Shown here: one piece after another, positions 1 through 11,575 of the stretch | Numbering within the stretch: the first letter of the stretch is position 1 | Layout of the letters: each line of letters opens with the position of its first letter | From: Perca fluviatilis | Taxonomy: Eukaryota > Chordata > Actinopteri > Perciformes > Percidae | Reading direction: 5' to 3' | DNA: 64,000 nucleotides | Assembly (NCBI RefSeq): GCF_010015445.1 | Contig: NC_053120.1 | Location: 6,804,114 to 6,868,113, forward strand | Made by a program: the position numbers and the translations under genes | The notes under the pieces: model-generated | The model's input: the letters and a program-made list of their open reading frames with translations, nothing else | Database searches by the model: none | Told to the model about the DNA's origin: nothing

Positions 1-104
1 TCCCTTTACAAATATACATAAAGAAATGCTGCATGTTGAAATCCCCACCCTGTAGAGAGAACTACACTACTGTGGAGGTATACACATGGAGGGTAGAGAT
101 AAAA

Positions 105-690
105 AATTAATTTCAATTCAATTTTATTTGTATAGCGCCAATTCATAATAAAAGTTATCTCAGGACACTTTTCAAATAGAACAGAGAGAGAGAGAGAGAG
201 AGAGAGAAGAGAGAGGTGCACAGCAACAACATTATTGGCAATGGCAGTCAAGCAGGACCATGGCAGGAGGCTCCACTAGGATCGATGAGAACCTGCAAGA
301 TGAGAAAACACAAGAACTCCGGGGAAGAAGTGAAGTTAGTAACATGCATTAATGGGACGTGAATGTGTGCAGAGAGAGGGAGAGAGGAAGAGAGGAGCTC
401 AGTGCACCATGGGAAATCCCAATAGTCTAGGCCTATAGCAGCATAACTAAGGGATGGTTCAGGACTCACCTGATCCAACCCTAACTATAAGCTTTATCAA
501 ATAGGAAAGTCTTAAGCCTACTCTTGAATGTGGAGAGGGTGTCTGCCTCCCGAACCACAACTGGAAGCTGGTTCCACAGGAGAGGAGCTTGGTAGCTGAA
601 GGCTCTGGCTCCTGTTCTACTTTTAGAGACTATAGGACATAAGTAAAGACGTTTTGAGTGTCTAAAATGTGCTGTAATAAACAACACATT
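105..690 (-). mobile_element. L2-type LINE, 3' fragment
   Basis: The minus-strand frame 687-481 encodes the conserved C-terminal end of a non-LTR reverse transcriptase ORF (GARAFSYQAPLLWNQLP, then TFKSRLKTFLFDKAYS). It is nearly the same as the end of the large LINE at 43835-45739. After the stop comes a 3' UTR ending near 105-175 in a motif common at fish LINE tails (TTTATTTGTATAGCGCC on the plus strand). A GA microsatellite lies at about 181-207. The copy is 5'-truncated and cannot encode a protein. The family name is by resemblance. Confidence 0.75.
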
Positions 691-792
691 ATATAACTTG
701 CAGTAACAAAAAACTAAAGTGACATTTAATCACATATTGATATATCAATCTAATACACCTTGAATTATTGTTGGTCAATGATACACATACAC

Positions 793-908
793 TTTGAAGA
801 TGAGCTGGAAAGTTGAAAATGGTTGGCACTGCACCATCTTTAAGCCAGACATTTTGCCCCGTTCTGTCAAAGTCCTCACTCCTGAAGTGCTCGCTGCAGA
901 GCAATGTC
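793..908 (-). CDS. THAP-domain exon, C-terminal half of the zinc finger (partial or orphan)
   Basis: Reading the minus strand from an acceptor at about 909 to a possible donor at 792, the frame gives [16 protein letters not shown] and then [13 protein letters not shown]. This is the second half of a THAP DNA-binding domain: the Cys and His zinc ligands of the CSEHF motif and the AVPTIF box near the end. THAP genes commonly split the domain here, so this could be exon 2 of a real gene whose later exons lie beyond the left edge. I could not find the exon with the N-terminal CxxC ligands in the next several kb upstream. It may therefore be an isolated relic, for example of a THAP-carrying transposon. 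A 161-aa plus-strand frame over the same bases is its shadow. Confidence 0.5.
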
Positions 909-3900
909 CTGTCAGAGGCAACAAAACCAATGAGGAGATTAGGCTGGAAAACAGGCAGGGAGCTGATTGGCTGACTAACGAGCAGTGGCGGATGCAGAAC
1001 GTTACAGATGGGTGGGCCTTGATTAAGTCAAGGTGGGCCTGTTTCCCCCCCCCCCACCCCCACCCCCCTCACTCCCTCCCCCCCCCAGAGGGCGTTCAGA
1101 TAATAACAATACATGTTTACACTTTAAACTACTTGCAAAAAACAGTGGTCTGCAACATTAAAAGCTGCCAGTTTACAGCACTGCGACTGGACGAGACGGT
1201 GGATCATAACTCTTCTCTTCTGTGCTTCTGTCAGCGTTGCCTTCAGGGAAACGGGACGTCAGAGCATCATCTTAAATGAGCTCTGTACTTCAGCGTGAAG
1301 CTGAGTTCAGATTTTTAAAAAAAGCAATCGCCGCAGTGTGGTGCGAGTCGTGCGACGTCCTGTTGTTTTCTTTTACCCCCCCCTCAATGTAGCACAAGTA
1401 GACTTTATATTTCACAGTAACAGTTTTTTGTCAGATCGTTTATAGAACACAACGTTTCCTACTGCACCTGAAGGCAGCTTCATTTCACGGAGAAAGAGAG
1501 AAAGAAAAGAGACGAGCGAGAGATATAAACGGTGCTTGAGCCACGGGAACATATTTTGAATTGTGGGTGCTGACAAATTTTCCAGAGTGAAGTTTTCAGC
1601 CAAAGTCAACCACCACACACCAGACTGCATCCATCACAATTTATTGAACTGTACAGAGATTCTATTCATATAAATAGCCTATCCAAGACCGTAATTAGCC
1701 TGCCGTGGGCTACTGATCCCCAAACACCGGGAAATAATAGACCGTTATTGCTATTCAATCAAGCTACATTTCTTTCATACCCATAGCCTACTGTCAAGAT
1801 GAAGACAATGACAAAATATCTCTATTTATTAAAACAAAGGCACTTCGTGGTGTCAAAACAGTACTAATTTATTACCGAAGCCTTAAGGCAGGATATAGAC
1901 ACGGCTACGACAATGGTACAGAAAATGCCTACTACAAGCTCAAAAACGGAGCCACAAAACACAAGGATAACACACTACTGAATTATATTAAATCAAATCA
2001 AAGTGAAGCCAGTCAGTCCTGACACAAACACTGAAATAGAGAAATGCAGCCTTAACTTTTTGTAGCACAGCCATAGCAAATTAAAGGCATACAGATATTG
2101 GGCCTGCGTGTTAAGCTGGGCCTAATAATTTTATAACAATACGGTAGGATAATTAAAAATCGGTGTGACCTCATTCTGGTTTTCCAATACGTAGGCTAAG
2201 TAGGCTTTACACGAGTGTAAAAAACACAATTATCTCCAATAATTCGTATAAACTTTCAGTTATTTAACAGTTGATAAATCATGCCAATTTTAATGCACGG
2301 CGGCAGCATAATAATAATAAACCAGCATTATTACCTTGTGTTGCAGTCATAACACTAAAAAAAAATCCTCATCTCCAAAACGTGCACCAGGAAAAGTGTG
2401 ACCCCGAGGCTGGCAGCACTGAGCTGACGTTGATGTTCCCTCTGCCATGGGCTACCCTGGTGCTGCTAGCTTGGTTTACAGGATTAGCTCCCTCGTCGTC
2501 TGTTGCTAGCAGGGTCGCTACTTCATTCAGTTACAGTTGCTGAGTTTTCTGCCTCCGGTCCTTTACGCTTTTTAGCTTGTGGTTAATCTATAAGGAAATC
2601 CAAAATGCGCTTTTGTACCATGGCTAGCTAACTTCTGTAGCCTACTGTTGACAAGCTGGGAAAGTTTCCACAACTATCTTCACCACTCATGAATGAGCGT
2701 CAGAGGCGCACGGCGCGCCTCACTCTTGGCAAAATCGGCAGATTCATTCTCGCGCCCGATTGCAATAGTGCTACATTGATGTTGCATTGACCAATGAAAA
2801 CCGGTGCATACATACTGTAATAGATGTGCCAGGCACGAAAGCTTGTCAGGCGTAGCAACAGTAACTAGGGAGGGCGGGGGTTAGCGAAGGGTCTGGCGGG
2901 ACCGGGACAGCTGTCAATGTGGAATGAAAACAACAAACACACTAATATAAACTTTGAATTTCTGATTAGGCGGGCCAGCTAACGAGGCTGAATCAGAGCA
3001 GGTGTGTAGATGGGAAAAGGAGTAAAAGGCAGCAAACCAAAAACCACAAACCCAGAAAAACAGCGGAGCCATTCCGGAAGTGGAGCGTTGTGGATATAGA
3101 CTACATTTTGGTAAACTGGCAGCTTTCAGAATGTTGCAGACCGGCGCGTTGCAAGTCGTTGCAAGAGACGTAAACAGAGCTTTAAAGCATGGTGGATTTA
3201 GCAAGCTAGGTAGCTAACTATCCAACCACTATTGTTTCAGCTGCGTGCCTATCTGCAGTGACATAACCGTGATGTCCACTCCAAATTGGTCTATAACTCA
3301 GTAGGAAAGACAAGGCATGATGGGTAGTCGAGAAAAGAGAGAAATGGGGGAAGAGAAGGCTTTTACCCAACTCGCATGAGGCTGACTTGAACAGTTAACC
3401 TCTATAGGCTACATCCAATTTTGCCCTCCTTTCTCACCCGCTCTAGATTGCTCTTGTTTTGCTTGTTCATTGCTTGTTCATTAACAGACAGGGGTCTTCA
3501 CTCAGAGCAACACTCAATGCCCTCCATTCATCTGCAAATTAGAGAAGGGGGCCCAAAACACGTTTAGCTCTTCTGTTCATAAGGACAACAAAGGTTTAAC
3601 ACGGTTATTTGTTTACTGTCATGCAATATTTGATTCTTCTTCCCACCATGAGATGCAGGGGCCCGGAATAAAGGCGATGCTGCTATACTGTAAACAGAGA
3701 AGGGCAAAGAGGGGAGGTACAGTCATGAATTTAGAGCAGAGGAAGAGATGAGTTGCAGGTGAAAAAATAAAGAACTTGAAGCAGTAATTATGAACCAAGA
3801 CAGTTTAGTCAGAGAGCGAGACAGAGTGAGATGAAATATTGCTGTTTAAAGTGGAAAAGAGAGGTTTAACTGTTACATAGGGGAGCAGACGCTGTAGGTC

Positions 3901-4620
3901 TACCCTGGGGCTGTCACTTTTAATTAAAGATCAGTTCAGTTCAACATAAAGATTTGTAGTTCTTGACAATATATTTTATTAAATGTTTTAAGTTAATTAA
4001 TCGCTGTTCAAATTTAAGTCCAGAACAAATACTCCATGTACACGCACAGTTGGAACCACTGTGACGTAGCGCTAACACAACTATAACTTCTGGGTAGACA
4101 CATGGCAGTCGATTTGAATTGCTGGGATGTGTGAAATCGGCAAACTTTTTTGTTTCTGTTGTAATCTTCAGCCGTAACTGTAACGTTTGAAGATATCTAG
4201 TTAAACACAGAGGTCCGACCTATCGGTCTTGACTGTGCTTATTTTCTGTACTGTGTTGATTCTTTGATAAACCAAATCTAACAGCAACATGTCCCCGGCG
4301 GTCAGACTGACTGCTAGTTTGGGTGGTGTCCTTCACTTTAGTCTGTGCTCTGCCCAACCGGCATATTAGGTCTCCAACCTAACATTAATGAAGGTGTTGA
4401 CATTTGAAAGCATCAAACATCTATTGTAGATGATGATTAGCGCTGTTAAATTGTACGCACAGGACGCAGGAGTTTTCTACCCGCAACATATTGTCAACAA
4501 ACGTTGTGATTGAGTCTAAATCAACAATATCCAATAATTCAGTTTAGTACAGAGGAAGAAAAAGAAAACTCCGACAAAAATATCAGGAGGACAGACTGGG
4601 TCAGGCCGACACTGAGTCAG
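909..4620. other. Gene-free stretch with low-complexity and repeat-like sequence
   Basis: No frame here shows a recognisable domain. There is a poly-C tract at about 1047-1085. GC-rich, repeat-like sequence lies around 2690-3130. All open frames are short and lack family motifs. I see no RNA gene. Confidence 0.5.
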
Positions 4621-4639
4621 GCCAACTGAAAGAGGCCAG

Positions 4640-4731
4640 CAGGAGCACCAGGTGCAATTTCAGATCAGCTGCGATATCAGTGACCAGTCGGAACAACTCT
4701 TACATCTGAGCCACACACGGACACACGCACA

Positions 4732-4774
<43 letters not shown>

Positions 4775-4925
4775 CTGTATATTGTATGTACAGGATTTTT
4801 GTACTTGTCTATGTGTTCTTGTCTTTTCGTTCATTTTCATGCTATTTGTTGTATGTGTTTATCTTGCGCTCCTGACTGCAGATCAAGTTTCCCATCTGGG
4901 ATAATAAAGTGACTGAACTGAACTG
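4640..4925 (+). mobile_element. Retroelement 3' end with CA microsatellite
   Basis: The segment ends in CATCTGGGATAATAAAGT followed by short GACTGAACT-type repeats, the usual layout of a non-LTR element 3' terminus in fish. A CA microsatellite lies inside it (about 4728-4770). No coding part is left. Confidence 0.45.
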
Positions 4926-4976
<51 letters not shown>

Positions 4977-5259
4977 TTGTGGCACTATCTTTGTGGGGAC
5001 CCGTCATTGACATAATGCATTCCCTAGCCCCTTACCCTAACCTTAACCATCACAACTAAATGCCTAACCTTAACCCTTTCCCTCACCCTCACCATAACTT
5101 AATTCTATTCATAATCCTAAAACCAAGTCTTAACCCTCAAACAGCCCTTTAAAGTTGTGGGGTCCAGCATTTTGGCCCCACAAAGCTGTCAGGACCACAC
5201 AAGTATACTGGACTCCCGGTCCAGTATACTTTTGGGCCCCATGAATATAGTTAAACAAG

Positions 5260-5290
<31 letters not shown>
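4926..5290. repeat. Dispersed repeat with CCTAACC-type runs, flanked by CA microsatellites
   Basis: Between CA tracts at about 4927-4973 and 5262-5290 lies a block with a TTTGTGGGGACC motif and several CCCTAACC/CTTAACC-like hexamers (5030-5140). The telomere-like units are irregular and interspersed, so this is a dispersed repeat and not a telomere. Near 5201-5232 there is a short inverted repeat (AGTATACTGGACT / GTCCAGTATACT). Confidence 0.5.
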
Positions 5291-5291
<1 letters not shown>

Positions 5292-5792
5292 TACACGTGC
5301 CCTGCTCCACAAACACACACTTGAACATACTGTCCCCTGCAGTTCACTAATCACTATGGCAACCGACTAGGTCCACATTTTCCTCTCAACTGTCTCACCT
5401 CATTTAGAATAACAATAATTTCACAGCATTATCTCGTGGGTCTCTCCATCACACATATCCTCTTATATCACAGCATTTCTCTGCTGCTGCTGTTTATCCT
5501 GGTATTTGTGTGGCAGTGTTTTGCTCTGTGTCTGTCATCTAAAGCAAAGTGGAGCTATTCATAGAGGCAATCAATGCCAACCAGCGGGAAGAGTGACAAA
5601 ACAAAGCTTAATGGCGTGTGAGGCTGCTTCTGATAGCATGTATAAATAAACCGTACACTGCTGCTCACCAGTGAGTCTGTTCAAAACAATTAAAAGGGTG
5701 AGCCGTTTAAAAGAAGGACGGCCCTCCCTGTCCGTCAACCGTTTCCTGTCAAATGCTTCCTGAGCGAGGAGAAAATCATATTTTATCCAAAG

Positions 5793-6510
5793 TAGAGCTG
5801 CAAAGATGAATCGATTAAGTTGTCATCGATTTAATTGTCAACTATTTAATTAATCAGCAGCTATTTTGATAATCAATTAATCAGTTTTAGTTATTTTTTA
5901 CGAAAAATACGTCTCTCATTAATGTGAATATTTTCTAGTTTCTTCACTCCTCTGTGACAGTTAACTGAATACATTTCAGTTGTGGACAAAACAAGACATT
6001 TGAGGGTGACATCTTGGGCTTTGAGAAACAATCAATATTTATTTTATACCATTTTCTAACATTTTATAGACTCGACAACTAATCAATCAAAAGTGCTGTA
6101 GGTAAGCCTTATAAAACTAACTTTCTGTCATATTTGCTGAAACTGACCCTATGTTCCAGTAGAGCTACATGAAGCAGGTCATTTAAAAAAAAGAATCTGG
6201 CTCCTCTGGCACCACCTACAGCCTGTAGTGGGATTTGCAAAAATCAGATGCACCAATCAGGGCCGGGGGGGGGTGTCTAACTGCGTGTCAATCACTGCTC
6301 ATGCACACTCATTCATTCTCCCTTGTGGGGGGAGGGGCTTAGGAGACCGTTTTGGGCTTTAGCGGAAAGGGGGGACTGAGAAGTTGTCGATTTTCAAATG
6401 TTTTGGCTAATTCCTGGATCTTCACAATCTACAACACCTTTAATCGAGGAAATAACCGACAGATTAATCGACAATGAAAGTAATTGTTAGTTGCAGCGCT
6501 AATTTAAAGT
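5793..6510. mobile_element. MITE with ATCGATTAA-rich ends, carrying a nested insert
   Basis: The left end (AGAGCTGCAAAGATGAATCG) and right end (around 6470-6502, TTAGTTGCAGCGCT) form imperfect terminal inverted repeats of a very common fish MITE. The part from about 6095 to 6437 interrupts it. That part has its own short inverted ends (AGTGCTGTAGG / CTACAACACCT), which suggests a second element inserted inside. Related fragments lie at about 6830-6915 and 7870-7945. Confidence 0.5.
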
Positions 6511-7308
6511 GTAAAAGAAAAGAAGTGAACAGGTTAATGTGTATGCATTGATAGAATCAATATTAATATCAGACTAGCTCAGACTGAGACCTGTTGCATT
6601 AATCTTCTTTGCCACTGGGGGCATAATAACTAAGAAATGTATGTCATTATCTATTTATTGTTTGGTCTGTATAATTTCAACAAATAAGTTAATATAATAA
6701 TATTCAATTTACTCATATGAATCATACATCATGAACATAAAATACTACAAAACAACAAAAGATATTCAAATTTCAGAAGCTGGAACCAGTTTATTTTTGG
6801 TCATTTTTGCTTAAACTCCTTAAACATTTAAGTGATTATCAAAATAAGTGCAGATTAATTTCAAGCTAATCAACAAATTGGTAATCATCTAATTGCTTCA
6901 GCTCTGTTATACTAAAAATATTTGTTTTTTTAATATCAACTCATCTACGAGTCATTGAATCATTTAGGTGATATGAATCATTTAGGTGATATATTAAAAT
7001 TATGTTCACTTATTCATGAAAGGAATTAAATTTGATACACTTCTACAGTGAGGTCCTGAAGATTTTTATAAATGAAGCCATTGCAAAAATGCCTTGCGGC
7101 GGCCATGGCAGACATTGTCCTTTCCCGCCATAACCAAATTATGTATTGTGCATCATATATCATATCTCCTCAACCAAACGTGATAACACAGAAAAGTTGA
7201 TGTCTAAACCTACAGTATGTTTTGAAGGTTTAAGGATTACTTACCACATACAACATCAAACTGTTGGTGCATAGTTAAAAGTGAATTCAGAGACATTGAA
7301 GAAGAAAA

Positions 7309-7744
7309 TAGTCTCGCTTTGCCAAACCTTCCTCCAGGAGGGTCTGGCTACTCCACACAGCCTTCCGGGATGGGATAAAAACGTGCTCTGGTTTATTGGA
7401 ATTTCTTTAAACCAATCACAATTGTCACGGGTGGGGCTAAGCTCCACACGGAGCCGCTGCTCGGGAAGGAACTTTGGGTGTAACGTGTAAGTTCAAAAGT
7501 TTTAGTTGTGCAAGAGAAAACTCAGATTGGACAGATAGTCTAGCTAGCTGTCTGGATTTACCCTGCAGAGATCTGAGGAGCAGTTAACCATAGTCCTCAG
7601 AAATCCACCGGAGGTTAGAATTCCCAAAAAACACAATAACAAAAAAAGCGGAAGGAAACAGACATCGGCAAAAAGACATGCATCCAGCGGAAATTCCTGC
7701 GGCACCGGAGCAATCCTGGAAGTGGAAAGTCGTGGCTATAGACT
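7309..7744. mobile_element. MITE family M1, copy a (hAT-like)
   Basis: The copy starts TAGTCTCGCTTTGCC and ends with TATAGACTA. Its interior shares long stretches with other copies in this window, for example the TCTGGATTTACCCTGCAGAG segment, which is the reverse complement of matching parts near 41240-41280, 49400-49430 and 59470-59490. It has no coding capacity. The hAT assignment is a guess from the overall form. Confidence 0.6.
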
Positions 7745-7944
7745 AAAAAGGAAATGACAGTATCTGAGAAGCTAGGCTAGACATTATAATATCATGTCTG
7801 TTGCACGCATGTTGTGTAGAGTTTTAAACACGTAATCCTTTTGTTCATCAACCCTGACAATACGGTGACTAGTGATTATCAAAATAGGTGCAGATTCATT
7901 TTTAGCCAATCAAAAATTGAGAATTGACTAATTGTTTCAGCACT

Positions 7945-9780
7945 AATTGTTATTATTGTGAAAATATTTTTTATAATTCATGTTAATTTTCTAGCAACCC
8001 AATTACAGCTCATGGTCTTTTTTTTCAGTGTCATCTCATCAACAAGTCTATAATTGTGTCAATTCAACAAACTACAAGCACTTAATGAGGCAAACATACA
8101 GGTTGTGATGTATTTGAACAAAGCAACAACAATAAAGTTTTGATCCCAACTAATTTGTTCTTTTTGGGGACTTTTCTCCTCCTTAGATTTTGTTGGCTGC
8201 AGGCTGATAAAGTGCTGTGCAGCGTGAGAGAATTGCTTTGGTTTAATGCCCTCAGAGTGCACAAACAATTAAACAAATACAGTGGGGAAATAATGGCTGA
8301 ATGTCTTCCCAGTGGGCGCTGTAGCCTGAGAGGAATGGTGGCCTAATGAGGCAGCCACAGTCCAGTTAATGTGCAGGAGATGAGAAGGGCTGATGCACAG
8401 CGTTTCCTCTGGTTTGTGTCTGGAAGAAGAAGAGTTTTAAACCCAGTGCAGGTAGATATGTTTTGCCATTTTGCTCTCATTTGTCTGTATCTTTCTGCAG
8501 GAAAAGTGAAAGTCTTTGGCTGCTTCCCAAGTCTCTTATTTGATATTTCGTCTTTCTGGCCCTCCTTCTTAAAGGTTGTCTCAAAGCTCGTCTTCCTGCC
8601 CCGAGGAGCAAGGATCGAGGATGGAGGAGCGATCTCTGAGGAGCTATGAGCGAGGATACACGAGAGCAGCCTTCCTGGAAGCCGTGCAGCTGAAAGCCGT
8701 TGTTAACTCCGCCCATACGGCTTACGAATTCACGTGACGCTTCAGAGGCGAGCACGTCTCATCCCTCTAAAAACACATTTCCCCGTTTCCTATATCCTCG
8801 CATGATTTCCTGAGAAAGAGAAGCAAGTGAAGGGACCGTGGATGCAATTTAACGACCTGGGACGTACCCTTTGTTTCTGTGTCGCGTGTCTGCAATGATC
8901 ACTTCCCATGATGTGCGTGTGCCACATCCTAATACGATGTAATTTCACTAAACCACAGTTAGACACAACACCTAATACTCTCTTTTGCCCCAAGGAGGAT
9001 AATGTGCCGACCACAACAACCACTGACTCACTCACACACACTCACACACACACACACGCACAGTGAGCAGTTATAGTCCCTGGGCTGGCAAAGTAAATGA
9101 GGTGGAAATGTATGAAGCCTAAAACATCCCCAGGGAGACATTATGTGAAAGAGACACCATTTCACTAAGGAGAGAAGCCACAGAGACGAGGAGGAGAAAC
9201 AAAGCTGAGAGGCAAACAGAGGCTACTTATGTTCAGGGAGAGCTGATGATTTACCATGTAAGCAAACATTTAAGGCTGATATGTACCACAAAAACCACAA
9301 CCCAACTGTCATTGACTCATTTGGACAGAAACAAAAACATGCTTTCTGCTTTTGCTCAGGCTGTCGCCAACAAAATACATCTATGTACTTTATACCTGGA
9401 TTACATTTTTTCCAATCCAGGAAGAATTACATTTCTATACCACTGGTAGAAGTCAGGCTACTAAAATATTAAAATGCTCGGTAAAGATTAGGGAAAGATT
9501 GTGGTTTTAGTGGTTGCATTTTGCTGCTTTGACTTTTCAATAATCAACCAAGACCACGATCTTTCTCAGCCCTGCAACCCTGCAAATTGCGTTCATAGTG
9601 GACAATTATGCACCTCACAATATACTAACGTTCAGTGCCAACGCTGGAAATAGGATGCCCCATATAACAAGGTGGAAAATAAGTAGTATGGAGGTTGGAG
9701 TGGTGGATGGGCGAGACTGTCCTCCCCTGAAAAACGCTCTTATAGGTTGTTTGTTTAAGCAAAGCAGCAATTACAACCCT
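7945..9780. other. Gene-free stretch with a dispersed repeat
   Basis: No supported gene. The segment at about 8800-8870 (AGAGAAGCAAGTGAAGGGAC and following) recurs at about 35585-35650, so it is part of a dispersed repeat. Short CA runs lie near 9030-9060. Confidence 0.4.
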
Positions 9781-10005
9781 TATTAACATTTTTATTTTTA
9801 TTTATTTATTTATATTTATATAATATATATATATATGTATATATATATAATTTTTAACCGCACTTTAATGTTTTAATTTGTTTTTTAATCGTTTTTAATT
9901 TTAAATTAAATAATAATTAAATATTTTGAATTTTGAAAATTTATTTTGAATTGCCCTGTTGCTGAAATGTCCTATACAAATAAAGCTGCCTTGCCTAACG
10001 TTTAT
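9780..10005 (+). mobile_element. LINE 3' end remnant
   Basis: An AT-rich stretch is followed by GCCCTGTTGCTGAAATG and ACAAATAAAGCTGCCTTGCC. This is the reverse-complement counterpart of the tail at about 50755-50820, a known style of fish LINE 3' terminus. No ORF remains. Confidence 0.5.
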
Positions 10006-10820
10006 AGTGGTGTCGCCCTCTAGTGGCCTCCTGCAATTATTACAGGAGCAATGTACAAAGTAATGTGACGGAGTATAGGAGCACCAAATTCTGCGTAAGG
10101 AGGCAGGTTGGGCTGTTGGATGGTCAAACAAACACAGGACTTTCACCAAGTGGTTTGTGGCTTGAGCCCCCCCTAAAAAGGGTCTAAAATCGCCCATGGT
10201 CGCCACAGCCACCTAGTTCATAATACTGCAAATGCAAGGGCTTTCATTAGTGGACCATAGGATCAATCACCATTGGGTTACCTCATTCAGTGCTAGATAT
10301 AGACATTTATTTAAATAAAAATCTTCCAGATTATTACTTTAAGCATATACCTTAAAGACTAATAAGAATAAAAGGTATTGTTTCTTTCAAAATGTGTATT
10401 TAACTGTATTTAACCAACCAGACTTATGAAAGAAACATTTACAGTCTCACTAGAATCTATGAAACAATGAGCACTCCTGGACCTCAGACAGAATTTCAAT
10501 GCTCAAGCCCGCAGCCATCTGCAGATGTATTTCTCTGCTTCCTCTGACAGTAATACGATTATGAATTCCCACTGGCTTTGTGAACAACATGCTAACTGTC
10601 TAACCCCTGAACCCAGTTTCCAAGGTGCTCCTTTTTCACTGTCACTCATCTCCAGGGAGCCTACAGGGGCAGCTGTACCTGCCAAAGCCCCATCAACCCC
10701 CCCCTGCTGCCCAACAGCCGGCACCTTTCACCCCCCCCAAGCAACACCTTCCACCACCTGCTGGCATCCAGCAGCTACAGCCAAGCTATTTAGGACACAC
10801 AGAGCTAGGAAAAGGAAAAG

Positions 10821-10821
<1 letters not shown>

Positions 10822-10902
<81 letters not shown>
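10822..10902. repeat. GT microsatellite
   Basis: About 40 uninterrupted GT units. It produces long Cys-Val or Thr-His open frames on both strands, which are not genes. Confidence 0.95.
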
Positions 10903-10904
<2 letters not shown>

Positions 10905-11224
10905 GAGTCTTAGACTTGTGCGTTTTAATGCCACACTGGGAAAATAAATACATGTATCCACAAATACATATAACAAGTGTGTCCCAAATGTCTTTCATAG
11001 CAAGAACATGTTGTTGGAGCACAATGACATGCCCTCAGAGAATGTATCCATGGCAACACTTAGTGTCAAGCATGCTCAGATTCACTCAGCTCCACAAGAG
11101 CATCCTTCCAACACAAGGCAGTTTCTCGAGTCCAGTGGCATTTCAGACCTTCTAAGCAGCTGTTTATGCACCTCCTTAGCAAGCTATCCATTGTGAGCTC
11201 CTGTTCACACTTGTATTATTAACA

Positions 11225-11575
11225 GACAGAGGCTACGTCTACACTACTGCCTTCTCATTTTTAGTCAGCGTTTTGAGACAAAAACGATCTCCGTCCACAC
11301 CGGCGTTTTAGCTCCAGTAACAGAACTAATCTCCGTCCACATTAACACATCTGACAACACATATCATGTGACCACTCACATACACTGGGCATGTGTGTGC
11401 CGGTTTGAACAGAAGGCAGATTTGTGACAATACTCTGCGGTTGAATATCATGGATGTATACTTTGGAAAAACAGAAGATACCTTGAAAAAAAACAAAAAG
11501 AAAAGAGCAGGGATTTATTTGCTTGGACCGACGACGAGGTGGCACTGTTACTGAAAGGTATGTAAGCCTTAGCCT
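11225..11575 (+). mobile_element. DNA-transposon fragment with a decayed SANT/Myb-like exon
   Basis: After a TACGTCTACACTACTGC-type repeat end, the plus strand at about 11452-11560 has an A-rich Lys stretch. It then reads, in a shifted frame, SRDLFAWTDDEVALLLK followed by a GTATG donor-like site. That resembles the start of the Myb/SANT-like DNA-binding domain found in many amplified fish transposon genes. The ATG frame and the domain frame differ, so the copy is broken. Confidence 0.4.

Noticed and set aside
794..1279. 161-codon plus-strand frame
   Set aside because: It is antisense to the THAP exon and then runs through a poly-C tract; no domain.
5030..5140. Interstitial telomere
   Set aside because: The CCTAACC-like units are irregular and mixed with CCTTAACC and CCCTCACC, unlike a true TTAGGG array.
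10525..11155. Open frames running through the GT microsatellite (Cys-Val repeats)
   Set aside because: Dinucleotide repeats are open in several frames by nature. The flanking peptide shows no domain, and the same holds at 15.0 and 33.8 kb.
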